From Vigna angularis (lineage: Eukaryota; Streptophyta; Magnoliopsida; Fabales; Fabaceae), in assembly GCF_016808095.1 (NCBI RefSeq), contig NC_068974.1:14880001-14944000 (forward strand): DNA of 64,000 nt. Reading direction: 5' to 3'. The position numbers and the translations under genes are program-made. The stretch's first letter is position 1, and each line of letters starts with the position of its first letter. This document shows positions 21,876 to 34,021 of the stretch, piece after piece. The notes under the pieces are model-generated. The model was not told where the DNA came from. It saw only the letters and a program-made list of their open reading frames with translations, and searched no databases.

Positions 21876-22986
21876 TGGTTGAGATTCATCTTGATGATTG
21901 AAGATAACTGTGTTCTTTCCTTTGAGTGAGTTAGTTTAGACAGGAGATCTGCCCTTGCATTTTGCTCCATAGGTACATGAATGATGCTGACATCGACAAA
22001 ATCCTTGAGGAGGGTGCTCGCTTTGTGAAAGTAGCGTAGTAGTTGTCTTTAACCTGGTAGGTTCCGTTCATATGCCCGACCACCAACTGGGAATCAATCC
22101 TGCACTCTAATCGAGCGACCGTCAATTCTTTGGCTAGGGTTAGACCAGCAATCAAAGCTTCATACTCTCCTTGGTTGTTGCTGGTTTGAAACAGGAATGT
22201 GATGGCTTGTTCGACGACTAGAGCGTTTGGTCCTTCTAGAACAATACCAGCTCCCCCCCTCTTTTGTTCGAGGATCCGTCCACGTTAAGGAGCCATTTTG
22301 GCTCTGAGCCGTAAGGTATTGGTGTTAGCTCGACTGCAAAGTCTGCCAGGTGCTGACCCTTGATGGATCCCCGAGGTTCAAAACGGAGCCCGAACTCAGA
22401 AAGTTCCACCGACCATGATACCATCCTCCCTGCCAGGTCGGGTTTCCTAAGGATCTTAGCGACTGGGTGATTAGTTTGGATGACCACCTGATGACTCTGG
22501 AAATACGGTCTAAGTCGACGTGAAGCTGTGAGCACGACCAAGGCTACCTTTTCGATCTGGGAGTATCGCTCCTCCGCCCCTTGTAGTGTTCGACTCAAAA
22601 AATATATCAGCTTAAGGGTAGGGGTCTCCTGTACTAAAGCGGCACTTACATCATGATGGGATGCTGCAATGTACAACTGTAAGTCGGATCCTGCTATCGG
22701 TCGCGCCCTGATTGGAGGGATGGTGAGAATGTGTTTAACAACACCGAGGGCTTGTTCACACTCATCGTCCCAGTGTTGGGTGGTGCCCTTCTTCATGTTC
22801 TTTAGGATAGGCCTGATGTGTTCGGCCAACGTCGGAATGAAGCGTGATAACGCTGTCATTCGGCCAACCAGACGTTGTATCTCTTTTAGGGTTTTTGGGC
22901 TTTGCATTTCTAACACGGCTCTACATTTGTCTGGGTTGGCTTCGATGCCCCTGCATGTCAGCATGAAGCCCAAGAACTTGCTAGTG
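21876..22986 (-). pseudogene. Tat-like pol, RT end and RNase H (first copy)
   Basis: Continues the RT that is cut at 47755. Reading from 22986 it has SKFLGFMLTCRGIEANPDKC, the RT thumb region, then RT-type RNase H (LYIAASHHDVSAAL) and the second RNase H (WLLNVDGSSNKRG). It frameshifts at about 22236 and resumes at 22155 (MIAGLTLAKELTVARLECRI). It ends where the Athila fragment begins. The target duplication GGGAC of the Athila-like insertion is at its upstream edge (22987-22991). Confidence 0.85.
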
Positions 22987-22991
22987 GGGAC

Positions 22992-24292
22992 TGATAACAG
23001 TTGAAAAACTGTTATTTTCATGCTTAAAATTGATACTAAAAGCATGCTTTCACACTTAGAAACTAGCTTGAAATCATGCTTTTGGTCATATTTTTAGAAA
23101 TAAGAGAGTTAGACAGGTTTATGCTTGATTTTAGTGTTTTATGCAGGTTCTAAGGTGAATTTGGTGAAAGAAGTGAAGAAGGATAGAGATGGAATCAGAA
23201 AAGACATCAAAAATTGCAATAAGGAGAAGCCGCAAGTACCGCTCACCGGCAGTTTACCGTTGAGCGGCACTCAAAAACCCACGTTGGCTCCGCTGAGGGG
23301 TGAAAAGGCCGCTGAGGGGACAAAAACAACTCACGCACTTACCGCTGAGCGGTAGTTTATCGCTGAGCGACACTATTTTGGGCTTGGGCCTAATTTTTTG
23401 TATATTGTAGAATAGTATATGAGCTTTAGGACGTCCTAAGGTTTGTATCTTTGGCTGAGACGAAGCAAACACTCACTTTTCCACCCCTTGAAGGATGATC
23501 TTGGATGCTCAGGCTACCTTCTCCTCTTTCTAGGGTTCTATCTTTCTTTCCTCCATTATTATTCATCTAGTTTGACCATGAATATGGTGAACTAAACCTT
23601 GTATTGTTGTTGGGGAATCAATGTAGTCTTGTGAAACTCTCATATATGGAATTTGTTTTAACATCTTATTTTAAGACTTATGCTTTCTTTCATCATTAGT
23701 TAGGGTTTTTCCTCTTTGCTTAATGCTTGCTTTGTTTAACTCATTCATTGCCATGATTATTGATTTTGTCGATATGGGAACGTACGGGGAAATCTAGATC
23801 CGGGGAATTTCTCCCAATAGCATATTGGTTGCCTTTAAGCTCCTGCACTTCAGAACTAATTAGTAGGAATGCTAGGAATTGTATGAACTCGTAATTAAGG
23901 ATAGGCCTTCTTGCAAGGTGATTTAGAGAGTGACATTAACATTGATGGAAAGAATGATGAATTCCTAAAAGTATATGAGAGTGGATAAGATGAAATTGAT
24001 AACCCCAACAACATACTCATCCATCTAATTCATTAAAGTGCTTGATTTCTTCTTTTCCATTGATCAAATTCATGCATACATGTTTAATTACTGTCTTTTG
24101 CATTTAAACCTACAATCAATTGTTTACAAGTCTTAAATAATCAACAAATCATATAACTAACTAGGCCGTGAGTCCTTTGGGAGAACGATACTTGGTCTTA
24201 CAGAGTTTATTACTTGATACGATTCGGTCACACTTGCCGAGGGTTAAACAAGTTTTTGGCGCCGTTTTTCGGTGTTCATAAATTTGTCATCA
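22992..24292 (+). repeat. Athila-like 5' LTR
   Basis: 1,301-bp LTR. At about 23234-23372 it carries several copies of CCGCTGAGCGG-type text separated by TAGTTTACC or TAGTTTATC. The right LTR has one copy more of an 18-bp unit (about 46776-46830). CCGCTGAGCGG is an inverted repeat around a central G. The same motif recurs in the element's interior near 27603, 28120 and 28195-28235. Confidence 0.9.
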
Positions 24293-24294
24293 AG

Positions 24295-24813
24295 TTTTTG
24301 ACGCCGTTGTCAGGGACTCGTGGTTTAACTAGTTCATTTGTGTGATTATATATTATCTTTGACTTATAATTTTTAATTTTGAAATTTGAATTTCTGTTTC
24401 TATTTTTTCTGTTTTTATTTTTATTTTTATTTTATTTTATTTTTATTTTTATTTTATTTTATTTTATTTTATTTTTTTTCTGTTTTTATTTCTATTTTAT
24501 TTGTCTGTTTTAATTTTTTTTGTTTTCTGTTTTTATTTTCTGTTTTTATTTTTTTTTCTGTTTTTATCTTCTTATCTCTGATCTTATATTTTCTTTTATA
24601 TCTTTTTGTGCTAACCAATTCTTCTAGGGATTTGTTTTTTTGTGTATGTAGGAAGCAATCTGAACTAGGAGCAAGAAAACTGCAGAACCTCTTTCTGAAG
24701 GTTTAGACGAGAGTAGACGGAGGAGAAGAATCCGTACATCTAGAGAACTTTTTTCTTCTCCGAAAACTCTGTTACAACCATCACCACAAGGTTCTAACCA
24801 TAGCACTGAAAAT
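24295..24813 (+). other. Athila-like primer site and untranslated leader
   Basis: Primer site at 24295-24316. It is followed by a T-rich tract of about 220 bp (24390-24610) made of TTTTA and TTTTTCTG runs, ending in TTTTTGTGTATGTAG. That tract plus AG looks like a splice acceptor, which would place gag on a spliced or internally initiated message. No coding before 24814. Confidence 0.6.
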
Positions 24814-26175
24814 ATGGAGAATAATAATGCCAGAAGAACTCTTGCAGATTACACAAATATAGCTGGACCTCACCATTTTAATAGCATAGCAAGACCGAGG
24901 GTCAATGCAGCCAACATGGAGGTTAAGCCAGCATTAATCCAATTGGTGAAGAGTAATCAATTTAATAGGTTATCTCACGAAAGCCCATATGAGCACCTTA
25001 CAACTTTTAATGAGATCTGCAACACGGTGAAAATAAATGGGGTGCTGGACGAAGCAATCAAACTTAGCTTGTTTCCATTCTCATTAGGAGGACACACTAA
25101 GCTTTGGTTAAATTCTTTTCCAGAAGGAAGCTTTACAGAGTGGGAAGCAGTGGTGACCAAGTTCCTAAACAAATACTTTCCACAATCAAAAGTAAATAAA
25201 GGGAAGCAAGAGATTTCATCATTCAGGCAAGGCATGGAGGAATCACTGGGGCATGCATGGGACAAATATAAAAGCTTATTAAGAAAGACACCCACGCATG
25301 GATTTGATGAAGTGAAAGTAGTCCTAATCTTCCTTGGAGGTCTTGGTTCACAAACCAAGATGATGTTTGACGCCTCAGCAGGAGGAAATATCAAATGGAA
25401 GACTCTAGAGGAAGCTATAGAAATCACTGACAATATGGCTACTAGTGACAATGAGCTCAACAGTGAAAGAGGAGCTCCTATACAACAAAAAGGAGTTCTA
25501 TAGTTACAAACCCATGATGCCTTGCTAGCACAGAACAAGATACTAACTCAACAACTGGAGACTCTTACAAAAACACTTGCACAACTGCCAAAAGAGTTAA
25601 AGACTGTTGCACAGGTTCAATCATAGTTGTGTGAATTATGTGGAGGTGACCATATCAATGGTCAATGCGCTTTTCTAGCAGAAGCCTTAGAGGATGTTAA
25701 CTTCATGGCCAATCAATACCGTCAGGGGAATTTTAATCAAGGGTGGAAACCACACCCAAGCATTGGTCACGGACAAACTAGGCAAGCTGGACAAACTGGG
25801 CAATTCAATAAGCAACAACAACAACCAACCTTATGGAAACATATTTCTATACTTAACGAAAGGTCAATAAGGATGGAAGAAACTCTTCATCAGTTCATAC
25901 AGAAAACTGAGTCTACTCAAAAGAGCACTGAAGCTGCTATTAAGAATTTGGAGACTCAAATGGGTCAGATTACCAAGCAGTTGGAAGAGAGGCCAGACAA
26001 AAATTTTGGGGCTAATAATGAGGTTAACCCCAGGGAAGAATGTAAAGTGGTGGAGAGTACAAATGATGAGAGAGTTGAGTTAGAAGAAGGAGAGCAAGAA
26101 AAAGAAGAGAGAAAAGAGAGAAAAAGAAAAAGAAGAGAGAAAAGAGAAAGGAGAGAGAAGAGAGATAAAGAGTAA
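24814..26175 (+). pseudogene. Athila-like gag
   Basis: Starts MENNNARRTLADYTN and continues with AANMEVKPALIQLVKSNQF, SLFPFSLGGHTKLWL, KYFPQSK and LLRKTPTHGF, the core text of Athila-type Gag (retrotrans_gag fold). Later it has a short zinc-like CELCGGDHINGQC and a coiled segment. In-frame TAG stops at 25501-25503 and 25624-25626 divide it, but the frame is otherwise kept. The C-terminus is a low-complexity Glu/Lys/Arg tract (about 26085-26172) built from GAGAAAAAGA repeats. Gag proteins assemble the particle. This copy could only make the first 229 residues. Confidence 0.85.
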
Positions 26176-26236
26176 TGATATTTTTCCTTTTCGATTAAAT
26201 CAAAAGAAACAATTTGATTTTACAGAATTATTCAAG

Positions 26237-27133
26237 ATGGTGGACAATGATGTACCTTGGAATCAGATATTACAACAAATTGCAGTTTATACTAAACCTG
26301 AGGAAGAAGTCTCTACAAAGAAAAGATGTAGAGATGATGATACAAAGAAGTATAAAGCTGTTAAAAAGGAGCCATTCCCTCCAAAAGCAAAAGATCCAGG
26401 AGGTTTTTCCATTCCATGCACAATAGGAAAGAAAAGGATAAACAAGGCCTTACTTGATTTAGGATCAAGTGTTAACTTGATACCTTATTCTTTACTAGAG
26501 CAGATCGGTGATATTGATGTGAAGCCTGTAAAGGTTAACTTAGTAATGGCAGATGGATCTTCAAAGGAACCCTGTGGAATAACATAAGATATTATAGTTT
26601 GTGTAGGCAAACTCCAGTTCTTGGTAGACTTTGTGGTGATGGAGATGGAGACGAAAAAGATACCCATTATTCTCGGAAGATCGTTTATGAAAACGGCCAA
26701 AGCCATCATTGATGTGAACGAAGGTATAATGGTGCTCCAAGATAGAGAAGAGAGAGTTGTTGTAGATGTCTTCAAAGAAGAGAGGCAGATGCAGGAGGAA
26801 GAAGCTAGTCATAAAGCTGCATTTCAAGATGTACTCATGACTAGCCCTGAAGATAAAAAGCCCAAGGTTAAAGGTAAACATTGTTTATTGTTTCAGGTAC
26901 AGGAAAAAGAAAAGATTGGAAGAGGAAGAAAAGTTCCTGATGACTGGATGAAAGAACAACTCCAACTAGGTACACTTGTGAGATTCAAAAACAAGTTGTG
27001 GGTTGTAAAAGGCTACAAAGAAAAGGAGATGATAGAGATAGAGTCTGCATATTCTAGAGGAGTCAAAACAGTACACCGGAAGCAGTTGAGGAGTTGGTGG
27101 GATATGGACATCAACCATGAAGAAGGAACTTGA
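26237..27133 (+). pseudogene. Athila-like protease and unidentified basic tail
   Basis: KKRINKALLDLGSSVNLIPY holds the aspartic-protease D-L-G-S motif in the form usual for Athila. After TAA at 26585 the frame continues from 26588 with the second half of the protease fold (KIPIILGRSFMKTAKAII). The region then moves into text with no clear homologue (WMKEQLQLGTLVRFKNKLWVV, HRKQLRSWWD) and stops at 27131. Reverse transcriptase should follow the protease but does not, so several kb of pol were lost here, probably by an internal deletion whose left edge is near 26880. Confidence 0.75.
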
Positions 27134-28263
27134 ACTTTATTGGGTCAAGCTAATGACATTAAAAGAGCGCTTGCTGGAAGGCATTCCAGTGATTTGAGGA
27201 CAATATTTCTTTTGATTTTATTTTGGTTTTGTAATTTTTAATCAGTTGGACATTATTGCTGTAAATATTTTGTTGGGATAGAGCATGTACTGAAGGATGC
27301 TAGGTGGTTAAGTATCTACTGAAGGATACTAGGTTTGTTACACCTACTGATGGGTGTTGGTAAGAAAGTTTTGCACCTACTGATGGGTGTTGGTGGATTT
27401 TGGGTCAGGCTCGTGACGTTAAACAAGCGTTACCTGGGAGGCAACCCAGTTGATTGATCATATTATTTCTGTTTGTTTTACTATAGTTGCATAATAGGGT
27501 TTTGCATGAGTAATCTGAAAATTCAATTGCAGGGAACCAGTGAGGGGCATGAGAAGGAGGAATCTAGGTTAAGCTAGGAAGAAAAAGAAAACTTCCCGAA
27601 AGTGCCGCTGAGCAGTAGTATCGCAGACTGGGCTTAGGTTGCCCCTTAGCAGAACCCGAGCCCATTAGGGTATTTTTATACCCTAAGTTGCGTTTTAGTT
27701 TCTCTTTTCAGACTCTTCTCTGCACACACACACTCCTACATACCTCTTCAAAGGTTCTCTACATCTTTTCCCTCTTCCCTCTTGAGAAAATCTCCCTTTC
27801 ATTCACTTTCTCACTAGTGTTCCATCTAAGTTTGGGGTTGGAAGAGAGCATCATAGCTTGAAAGCATTCTCATTTCATCTAGCATCTCCACCCAAGTAAG
27901 TCAAGCATTTTTCATTCTAGGGTTCTTGAGTTTGAATGTGATTGTTAAAGCATGAAGCATTAGGGATTTTGATTTCTATGCATGATTTGATGATTTAATT
28001 GATGATTAAATCGATTGAATTGTTTGATTTTAAGTTGGAAACATGAAAATTGTATATGGGTGGAGTTAGGATAAGCCAAAAGAAGTTTTTCAAAATTCTG
28101 CAGATGTATCGCTCAGGGGTAAATTGCCGTTGAGCGGGACTTTGACAGACTTGTGATTTTTGCTGCATTGTGTTCTGGATTGCTGCACTGGTGGCGCTGA
28201 GGGGTGATTTTGACCCTCAGCGGTGGTTTAGCCTCGAAATAAGGTGTTTTCTGTGTTTTACTA
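27134..28263 (+). other. Athila-like spacer before the env-position ORF
   Basis: Non-coding. Contains two related passages: GGGTCAAGCTAATGACATTAA with AAGGCATTCCAG (about 27140-27190), and GGGTCAGGCTCGTGACGTTAA with GAGGCAACCCAG (about 27410-27450). These are the conserved spacer boxes of Athila elements. CACCTACTGATGGGTGTTGG is repeated at about 27340 and 27374. CGCTGAGCGG-like motifs appear near 27603 and 28195-28235. Pyrimidine-rich text near 27710-27790 may be a splice region for the downstream ORF. Confidence 0.5.
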
Positions 28264-29550
28264 ATGATTAAAAACATGTTTTGTGGTTTGGTATCTGTGT
28301 TTGATGTAGGAATGACATCCTCTTCAGGCAAAAGATTGAAGACCATGGCATCCAAAAGAAAAGAAAAGGAACCAGAACAACCCCATTCTAGTAGGTTCCT
28401 ATCTCGCAAACATGAGAAGCACTTCAAGGTGGTCCAAGATAGGAGACTCCTTATGGAGAGAAAGGTGGGAATGATGCCTAACTTTGCTCCTCAATTTGGA
28501 GAGCAATTGTTAGGGAATGATTGGGGGAAGCTAGCCACATACCCTACACCTGCCAATATAGCTATGGTGAAAGAATTTTACACTAATGCAAGAAAGATTG
28601 GTGATTATCCAGCTGAGAACTACCTGGGCTATGTCAGAGGCCATGCTATTAGGTATGATCCTGATTCCATCAACAACATCTTGGATACTGTGTGGGCTGG
28701 TGAACAGTGCCAGTTTGCTCTCTATATGGAAGAAGGCGCTCATTTTGATGATGTGGAGAGAGTTCTATGTGTACCTAGAGGACATTTTCAAAGGAATAGA
28801 ACTGACTCTGTGGTGAACATTAGGAGGACTGACTTGACTCCTCTTGCAAAGTATTGGATGGCGTTTTCTCATGCCAACATTCAGTCATGTTCTCATGTGT
28901 CAGACATCACTCTTAGCAGGGCACTCCTCCTTTACTGTGCAATAAGGAACTTGAATGTCAATATTGGACAGGTTATAGCTGATAAGATAAGGGTGTGTGC
29001 TAACACAACAAACAACAAAGCACCCTTAGGACATCCTTCTTTAATCACACACCTCTGCAAGATAGCTGGGGTGGATACTTCTGCTCCACCATTTGAAAGG
29101 CCAAGGAAAGCAATTGATGAGGCCTACTATAGACAATATTGTGGAGGTGAGGAAGCAGCTCAGCCAGTTCCACCACGTCGTACTCGAAGAGAAAGAGGGA
29201 AAGCACAGAGTCAGGCATCTGCTGAGACACATGAAGCAGAACCTTTTCAAATGAGGGACATGTACATGTCTCTTATAGGTGCCCAATTACAATCTATCCA
29301 CAGAGGGCAGGTGGCTACTGCAGAGATGATTGTTGGAATGTATGATACACCTCCAGCACACAGGTGGACTATGTAGGAGTTTCATAATGTGGTAGCTTGG
29401 CCAGCAGAGCAGGTACAAGGAGGCAGAGCTGAAGCAACTGAAGCTTCAGCTATGGAGATGGATGAAGATGATGTTGATGATGAAGATGATGCATTTGAGG
29501 ATGCTGAAGATGAGGAAGAAGAGGAGGATACAGATGACAACTCAGATTGA
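28264..29550 (+). pseudogene. Athila-like env-position ORF (putative plant transposon protein domain)
   Basis: The main ORF reads to 29376 (370 codons from 28264). The likely start is MTSSSGKRLKTMASKR at 28312 or MASKRKEKEPEQ at 28348. It contains FLSRKHEKHFKVVQDRRLL, VKEFYTNARKIGD, NYLGYVRGHAIRYDPDSIN, LTPLAKYWMAFSHANI and VSDITLSRALLLYCAI. This is the conserved plant-transposon protein domain found downstream of pol in Athila and related elements, where retroviral env would lie. No signal peptide or membrane segment is seen. A TAG at 29374 is followed in frame by EFHNVVAWPAEQVQGG and an acidic tail to about 29550, so the stop is premature. The CRM-like element inserted 20 bp past the end. 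Confidence 0.75.
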
Positions 29551-29572
29551 TGAGGAGTTGAGATAACATTTA

Positions 29573-29924
29573 TGATGGAAGACCATCTAAGACGCACATG
29601 GGACCTCTTACTAGAGCAATGGCAAAGACGATTCAAGAGGAAGAAGGACCACCTACCATTTTGCTTTTATGGAAGGTAATTTACATTGATTCTTTTTCCC
29701 ATAATTAAAAGCACATTTTTCCTTCCATTGTAGGAAGGCCTTCTAAGCTGTGAGGTTCCCACACATACACATTCCACTCAAACACACCAATCATCAATCA
29801 ATCTCACTCAATTTCCGCTGCATCCACACTACTGATTTTAATCCGCTGCACCAATCCTGTTCTCGGTTTTTGAAGCTTTGTCTGCAAGGTCCAGGTCATT
29901 CTAAGCATGGCTAAGTTTCCATCA
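29573..29924 (+). repeat. CRM-like 5' LTR
   Basis: 352 bp, 8-bp inverted termini TGATGGAA/TTCCATCA. Includes the pol-tail reading frame shared with the 3' LTR (PLTRAMAK-type text), but here without its gene. Confidence 0.93.
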
Positions 29925-32394
29925 AGTGGTATCATGAGCTTAGGTCGTCCACGCACCAAGAGCTAAGCTATTTCATCCATTTTTATTCCAATTCTGTTTC
30001 TGTTTTTGCATTCTGTCCAGTTTTTATTCCAGCACCGTTTCCATTTTGGTTTTGTTCTTCTTAATTTGGAGTGTTTAATCATTGTTCGGTGTGCTTCCAT
30101 TCTGTTATCATGTTTATCCTTTATTTTAAACGGTGAATTTTCTTTATTTGAGTCATTTCTAGCTTTAATTTTCAATTTCAGTGTTGTCTTGGTCATGTGC
30201 AAGTGAATATTGCAGTTTTAATTTCTGTCATTGCTTTGGTATTCTTTTCTGCTGGTTTAATTCGTTTTTCTTGAGTTCAAGTGCTAGATAAGCTATATAT
30301 CAACCAATAAAGGCAATGAGAATTTGTTCTAGCCTTGGTGATACAAGCTAAAGCACTATAAATCCATTTTGATTTCAAATCTGTGTTGAACTCTGCTGCA
30401 AAATTTCAATTCTGTTTTTAATTCATGAATCTGTTTTCCAGTTGATTTCGTTTGATTCTAGTGCTTTATACAAATTTGGTTGATGATATTGAATGATGCT
30501 AAAAGTGTAGCAGACCATTACAAGCAATGAAATGCAATTTGCATAGCTTGGTTGCTCACAATTAATAGCATTCCACTGTTTCAGCTTTTAATCCAAGCTT
30601 TTCACCGTGCTAAGTTTCTTTGAATTGTCTAATCTGAGTTTGGTCATGCTAAGCACATTAAATCTAGCTTAGATCTGTGTTTTTACACTTCTTAGAGTCA
30701 TTTCCTTTGCTGTCCAGTTTTTGAATCCATGAAAAACTAAAAGTGGTTGGTTAATTGATGGTTTTTGCTGCATAATTTGGCCATAGCAAGGGTGATTTTC
30801 GAATCCTATTGTTTCTGTGCTTTTGGAAAGCTTGAGCAAGTCTAAATGGATGTTTGAAAGTTGTTAATACTGCTCATTTGGTCAAAAATAAATTTATATG
30901 AAGATTGGATATTTAAACCATCATTTTTGAGTTAAAAATGGAAGTGGATTAGTGATTCTAAATATTAATCATTGTTTCAGCTGTTTAAGAGTTTAAACAT
31001 GTTTAATATCACCAAGAAAAGTTGTTTGAACATTCATCAAAGTTTTTGAATCACTGCCACTCATTTTGGGTTCCAAAACCACCATTTTAGTTCATTTTTC
31101 TGGTGCAGTTTTTGTTTTTTTCCAGCCACTGTTTTGGTAATTTTAGTGTAAAATTCATTGCTGGATTGTGAAAAAGCTGGTTCAATGTTTAAAAATGAAA
31201 ATACATGATCAAAAGAAGAAGTATCAAGTGTTAAAAAGTTGTTAGAACCAACCAATCCAGATTATAGGCCTAAAAAAAAATCAAAAACACAAAATCTGAA
31301 ATTCATTGGGGCATTTTATCAAACACTTCTGAAAATTATCAAATAGTTTGCATTTGGAATAATTTCTGAATTGTCCTTGTGTTTTTTTTTTTTGCTTTCT
31401 TCATACATTCTAGTGCCTTTGATAAGTTCCTTTTGTGTACATTTCATTGGTGTGCTGTTCCAAATTGTTGTGTCTATTTTTTTTTGGCATCCTAAGTTTC
31501 AAAATAGCAGCATAGTTTGGTGCAGATTTTTAAACTGATTGGTGTGATTTGCTGAGTTTTGGAGTGTATGTGCAAGCTGTTTGGGGCATCCAGCACCAGA
31601 ATCCTTCTCCTACATTGGTAGCCTCCTAGGAAGTGGTTTGAGCATTGAAAGTGGAGCAAGAAGGAAGACTCAACAACAGCTAAACAACATTGTCCAACAA
31701 GCTGTAAATTCTGTTACAGCAAGCAACTTGCATCTCCAATTCAATTAGCTTTATGCAGCAGCAAGAAGACAAAGTTTTCATTAAATTCTTGGCCTCATTT
31801 CAAGTCTATATCACGGAATTTGCTATTTGAAAAGTGTATTTAGGTTTACTTTTGCTGTTTTGAGTTAAGTGACTTGGGAAAATGCTCTTGAAGCAATTCC
31901 AAGTTCACAATTGAACATTTTAATAGTCCAATTTCGTTTTCTTTAGTGTGGAAGTGTGTCAAGAGGCTCCAAGTGTCACTTGCACTTTCACTTAGGGCCG
32001 TCTAAAATTTACATTTTTCATCTTTATTGCTTCTTTAAATTGCTTGATTGATTCTTTTTTGTTTTAAGTGTCCGTGGTATATAGGATTGCATAGCATTTA
32101 GTCAACCTTTCTTTGGTTATAGGTTCATTTCATAACATTTGAAAAGAATTTAAAGAATTTCTAATTAGAAACTTAGGTAAAAGATAACTCTAAGGAAACT
32201 CTGGCTAAGGAAGAACTTGGTTTTTAAGCTTTTCCATAAGTGACTCACCTCTTCTTCCTGGGGGCTACTTAGAAACATCTTTCACCTTTAGAATCTCTTT
32301 AGAAATTTTTCACCAAAAACAAAGAAAAATTGTGAAAATCTTTTCATTCATTACTTGTCAAATATTTTGAAAACCTTGTGAAAACCTTTTTCAT
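29925..32394 (+). other. CRM-like primer site and long untranslated leader
   Basis: Primer site at 29927-29939, then about 2.4 kb of T-rich sequence with no supported ORF up to the gag ATG at 32395. It has many diffuse similar phrases (TTTTGAATCCAAGC, TTCAGCTGTTT, CCATTTTAG) but no clean tandem repeat. A leader this long is unusual for a compact Ty3 element and may hold packaging or translation signals, or a lost insertion. Confidence 0.6.
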
Positions 32395-33655
32395 TTGACA
32401 AGAATGAGTCAATCAAGTGTGCAAGGTAGCATCAAACCCAATAGTGAGAGTTCTTTAAGGGAGGAATTTCAACAAAAATTTGAACAAAGGGATAGAGAGA
32501 TTAGTGAGCTCAAAGACATGATTAGACAACTTTTGGATAATCAAGACAAAAGAAAAGAGAGATCTTCCCATAGGAGAAGAGAAGAATCATCATCTTCTCC
32601 TAGTGAGCTTGAGCAATATAGTAGTCATCACAATGATGACCACTACCAAATGCTTCCTAGAAGACACAATAGAGTGAGAGAACACCATCCAAGAGAGCCC
32701 AAAATTGATCTACCTTCTTTTCATGGAAAGGATGATGTGGAAGAATATCTAGAGTGGGAAATGAAAGTTGAGCAATTGTTTGAGTGCCACCAAATAGATG
32801 ATGAAAGGAGAGTCACCATGGCTTCTCTAAGCTTTCAAGGCTATGCCTTAATTTGGTGGACAACCTTGTTTAAGGATTATAGGCTAAGACACTTACCTCC
32901 CATCAGATATTGGAATGAGTTGAGAACTGCCTTGAGAAGAAGGCATGTACCAACCTATTATGATAGGGAATTAATGGATAAGCTTCACAAACTCCAACAA
33001 AGGAACATGAGTGTTGAGGAATATAGACAAAAAATGGAGTTACTCGTGTTAAGAGCTGGGATAAGAGAAGAACCTAGGATAACAATTGCTAGGTTTCAAA
33101 GTGGACTCAACTATGACCTAAGAGATAGGGTTGAACTTATACCCTACAATGATCTCAATGAGTTAGTCCAACTTTGTGTGAGGGTAGAGCAACAACTCAA
33201 GAGGAAAAGCTCCACCAAGAAAGATTACCCTCATAGTTCTAATCATAAAAAAGATTACCCTCATAGTTCTAACCATAAGAAAGAGTATAAGAGGGAGGGT
33301 AGTCTAACCAAGCTAAGATATGAAGAAGTTAGAGAGAGAGAGGAAAAGAAAAAGTCAAAGAACCTTCAAGAGATCATAAGAGTAAGGAGACTAAGTGCTT
33401 TAGATGTGGGGAAAAAGGGCACTATGCATCTGAGTGCCGCAATAGAAGGTCAACTTACATCCTTGAGCATGAGAGTGAAAGTGAGGGTTTTTCATATAGT
33501 GAGTCTAAAACATCCACTTCTGAAGAAGAAGAAGCTTTACCTTGTGATGGTGACTTACTTATGGTAAGGAGACTCTTGGAAAGTAAACATGTAGAATTAG
33601 AACAGTCACAAAGAGAGAACCTATTCCACACAAGATGCAAAGTTTTGGAAAAGAC
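32395..33655 (+). pseudogene. CRM-like gag
   Basis: Starts MTRMSQSSVQGS. There is a coiled stretch near residues 20-50, then a gag core: KIDLPSFHGKDDVEEYLEWE, ALIWWTTLFKDYRL, PTYYDRELMDKL, MSVEEYRQKMELL. A 24-bp-period repeat (KDYPHSSNHK twice) lies at 33223-33278. A frameshift at about 33340-33360 moves the zinc knuckle KCFRCGEKGHYASEC (33393-33440) to another frame, which then reads to TGA at about 33658. The 390-codon ORF therefore ends in nonsense after residue about 315. Gag cannot carry its RNA-binding knuckle in this copy. Confidence 0.85.
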
Positions 33656-34021
33656 ATGTCAATGATTGTGGATAGTGGTTCTTGTTGTAACTGTTGTAGT
33701 TCTAGAATGGTAGAGAAGCTTGGCTTAACCATTACTCCTCATCCTAAACCTTACAAACTTCAATGGATCAAAGAGGAGGATGGAATAATAGTTAAAGAAC
33801 AAGTAAGAGTACCCATTTCCATTGGCAAATATGAAGATCAAATTGTTTGTGATATAGTACCAATGGAAGCTGGGCACATATTACTTGGAAGACCTTGGCA
33901 ATATGATAAGCAAGCTTTACATGATGGAGTCACCAATAAAATCACCATTCAACACAAGGGAAAAAATTATCTTGTGGCCTCTTACACCTTCACAAGTAAG
34001 AGAGGATCAAATAATTCTTAA
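33635..34021 (+). pseudogene. CRM-like protease
   Basis: SMIVDSGSCCNCCSSRMVEKL holds the aspartic protease D-S-G triad, here followed by two CC pairs. ILLGRPWQYDKQALHDG is the second conserved part (hydrophobic-hydrophobic-G). It lies in a third frame relative to gag and the zinc knuckle, and reaches a TAA at 34019. At least one more frameshift separates it from RT. Confidence 0.8.

Noticed and set aside
23125..23355. Open frames in both Athila LTRs (also 46585-46794)
   Set aside because: Lie wholly in LTR sequence, contain the CGCTGAGCGG repeats and have no homologue. Chance openness.
24975..25538. 187-codon minus-strand frame
   Set aside because: Antisense of Athila-like gag, with no domain of its own.
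28264..29550. Retroviral envelope gene
   Set aside because: Position is env-like but the text is the plant-transposon protein domain. No signal peptide, furin-like site or membrane helix is seen.
29382..29636. Serine-rich minus-strand frame
   Set aside because: Reverse reading of the GAT/GAA repeats coding the acidic tail of the Athila ORF.
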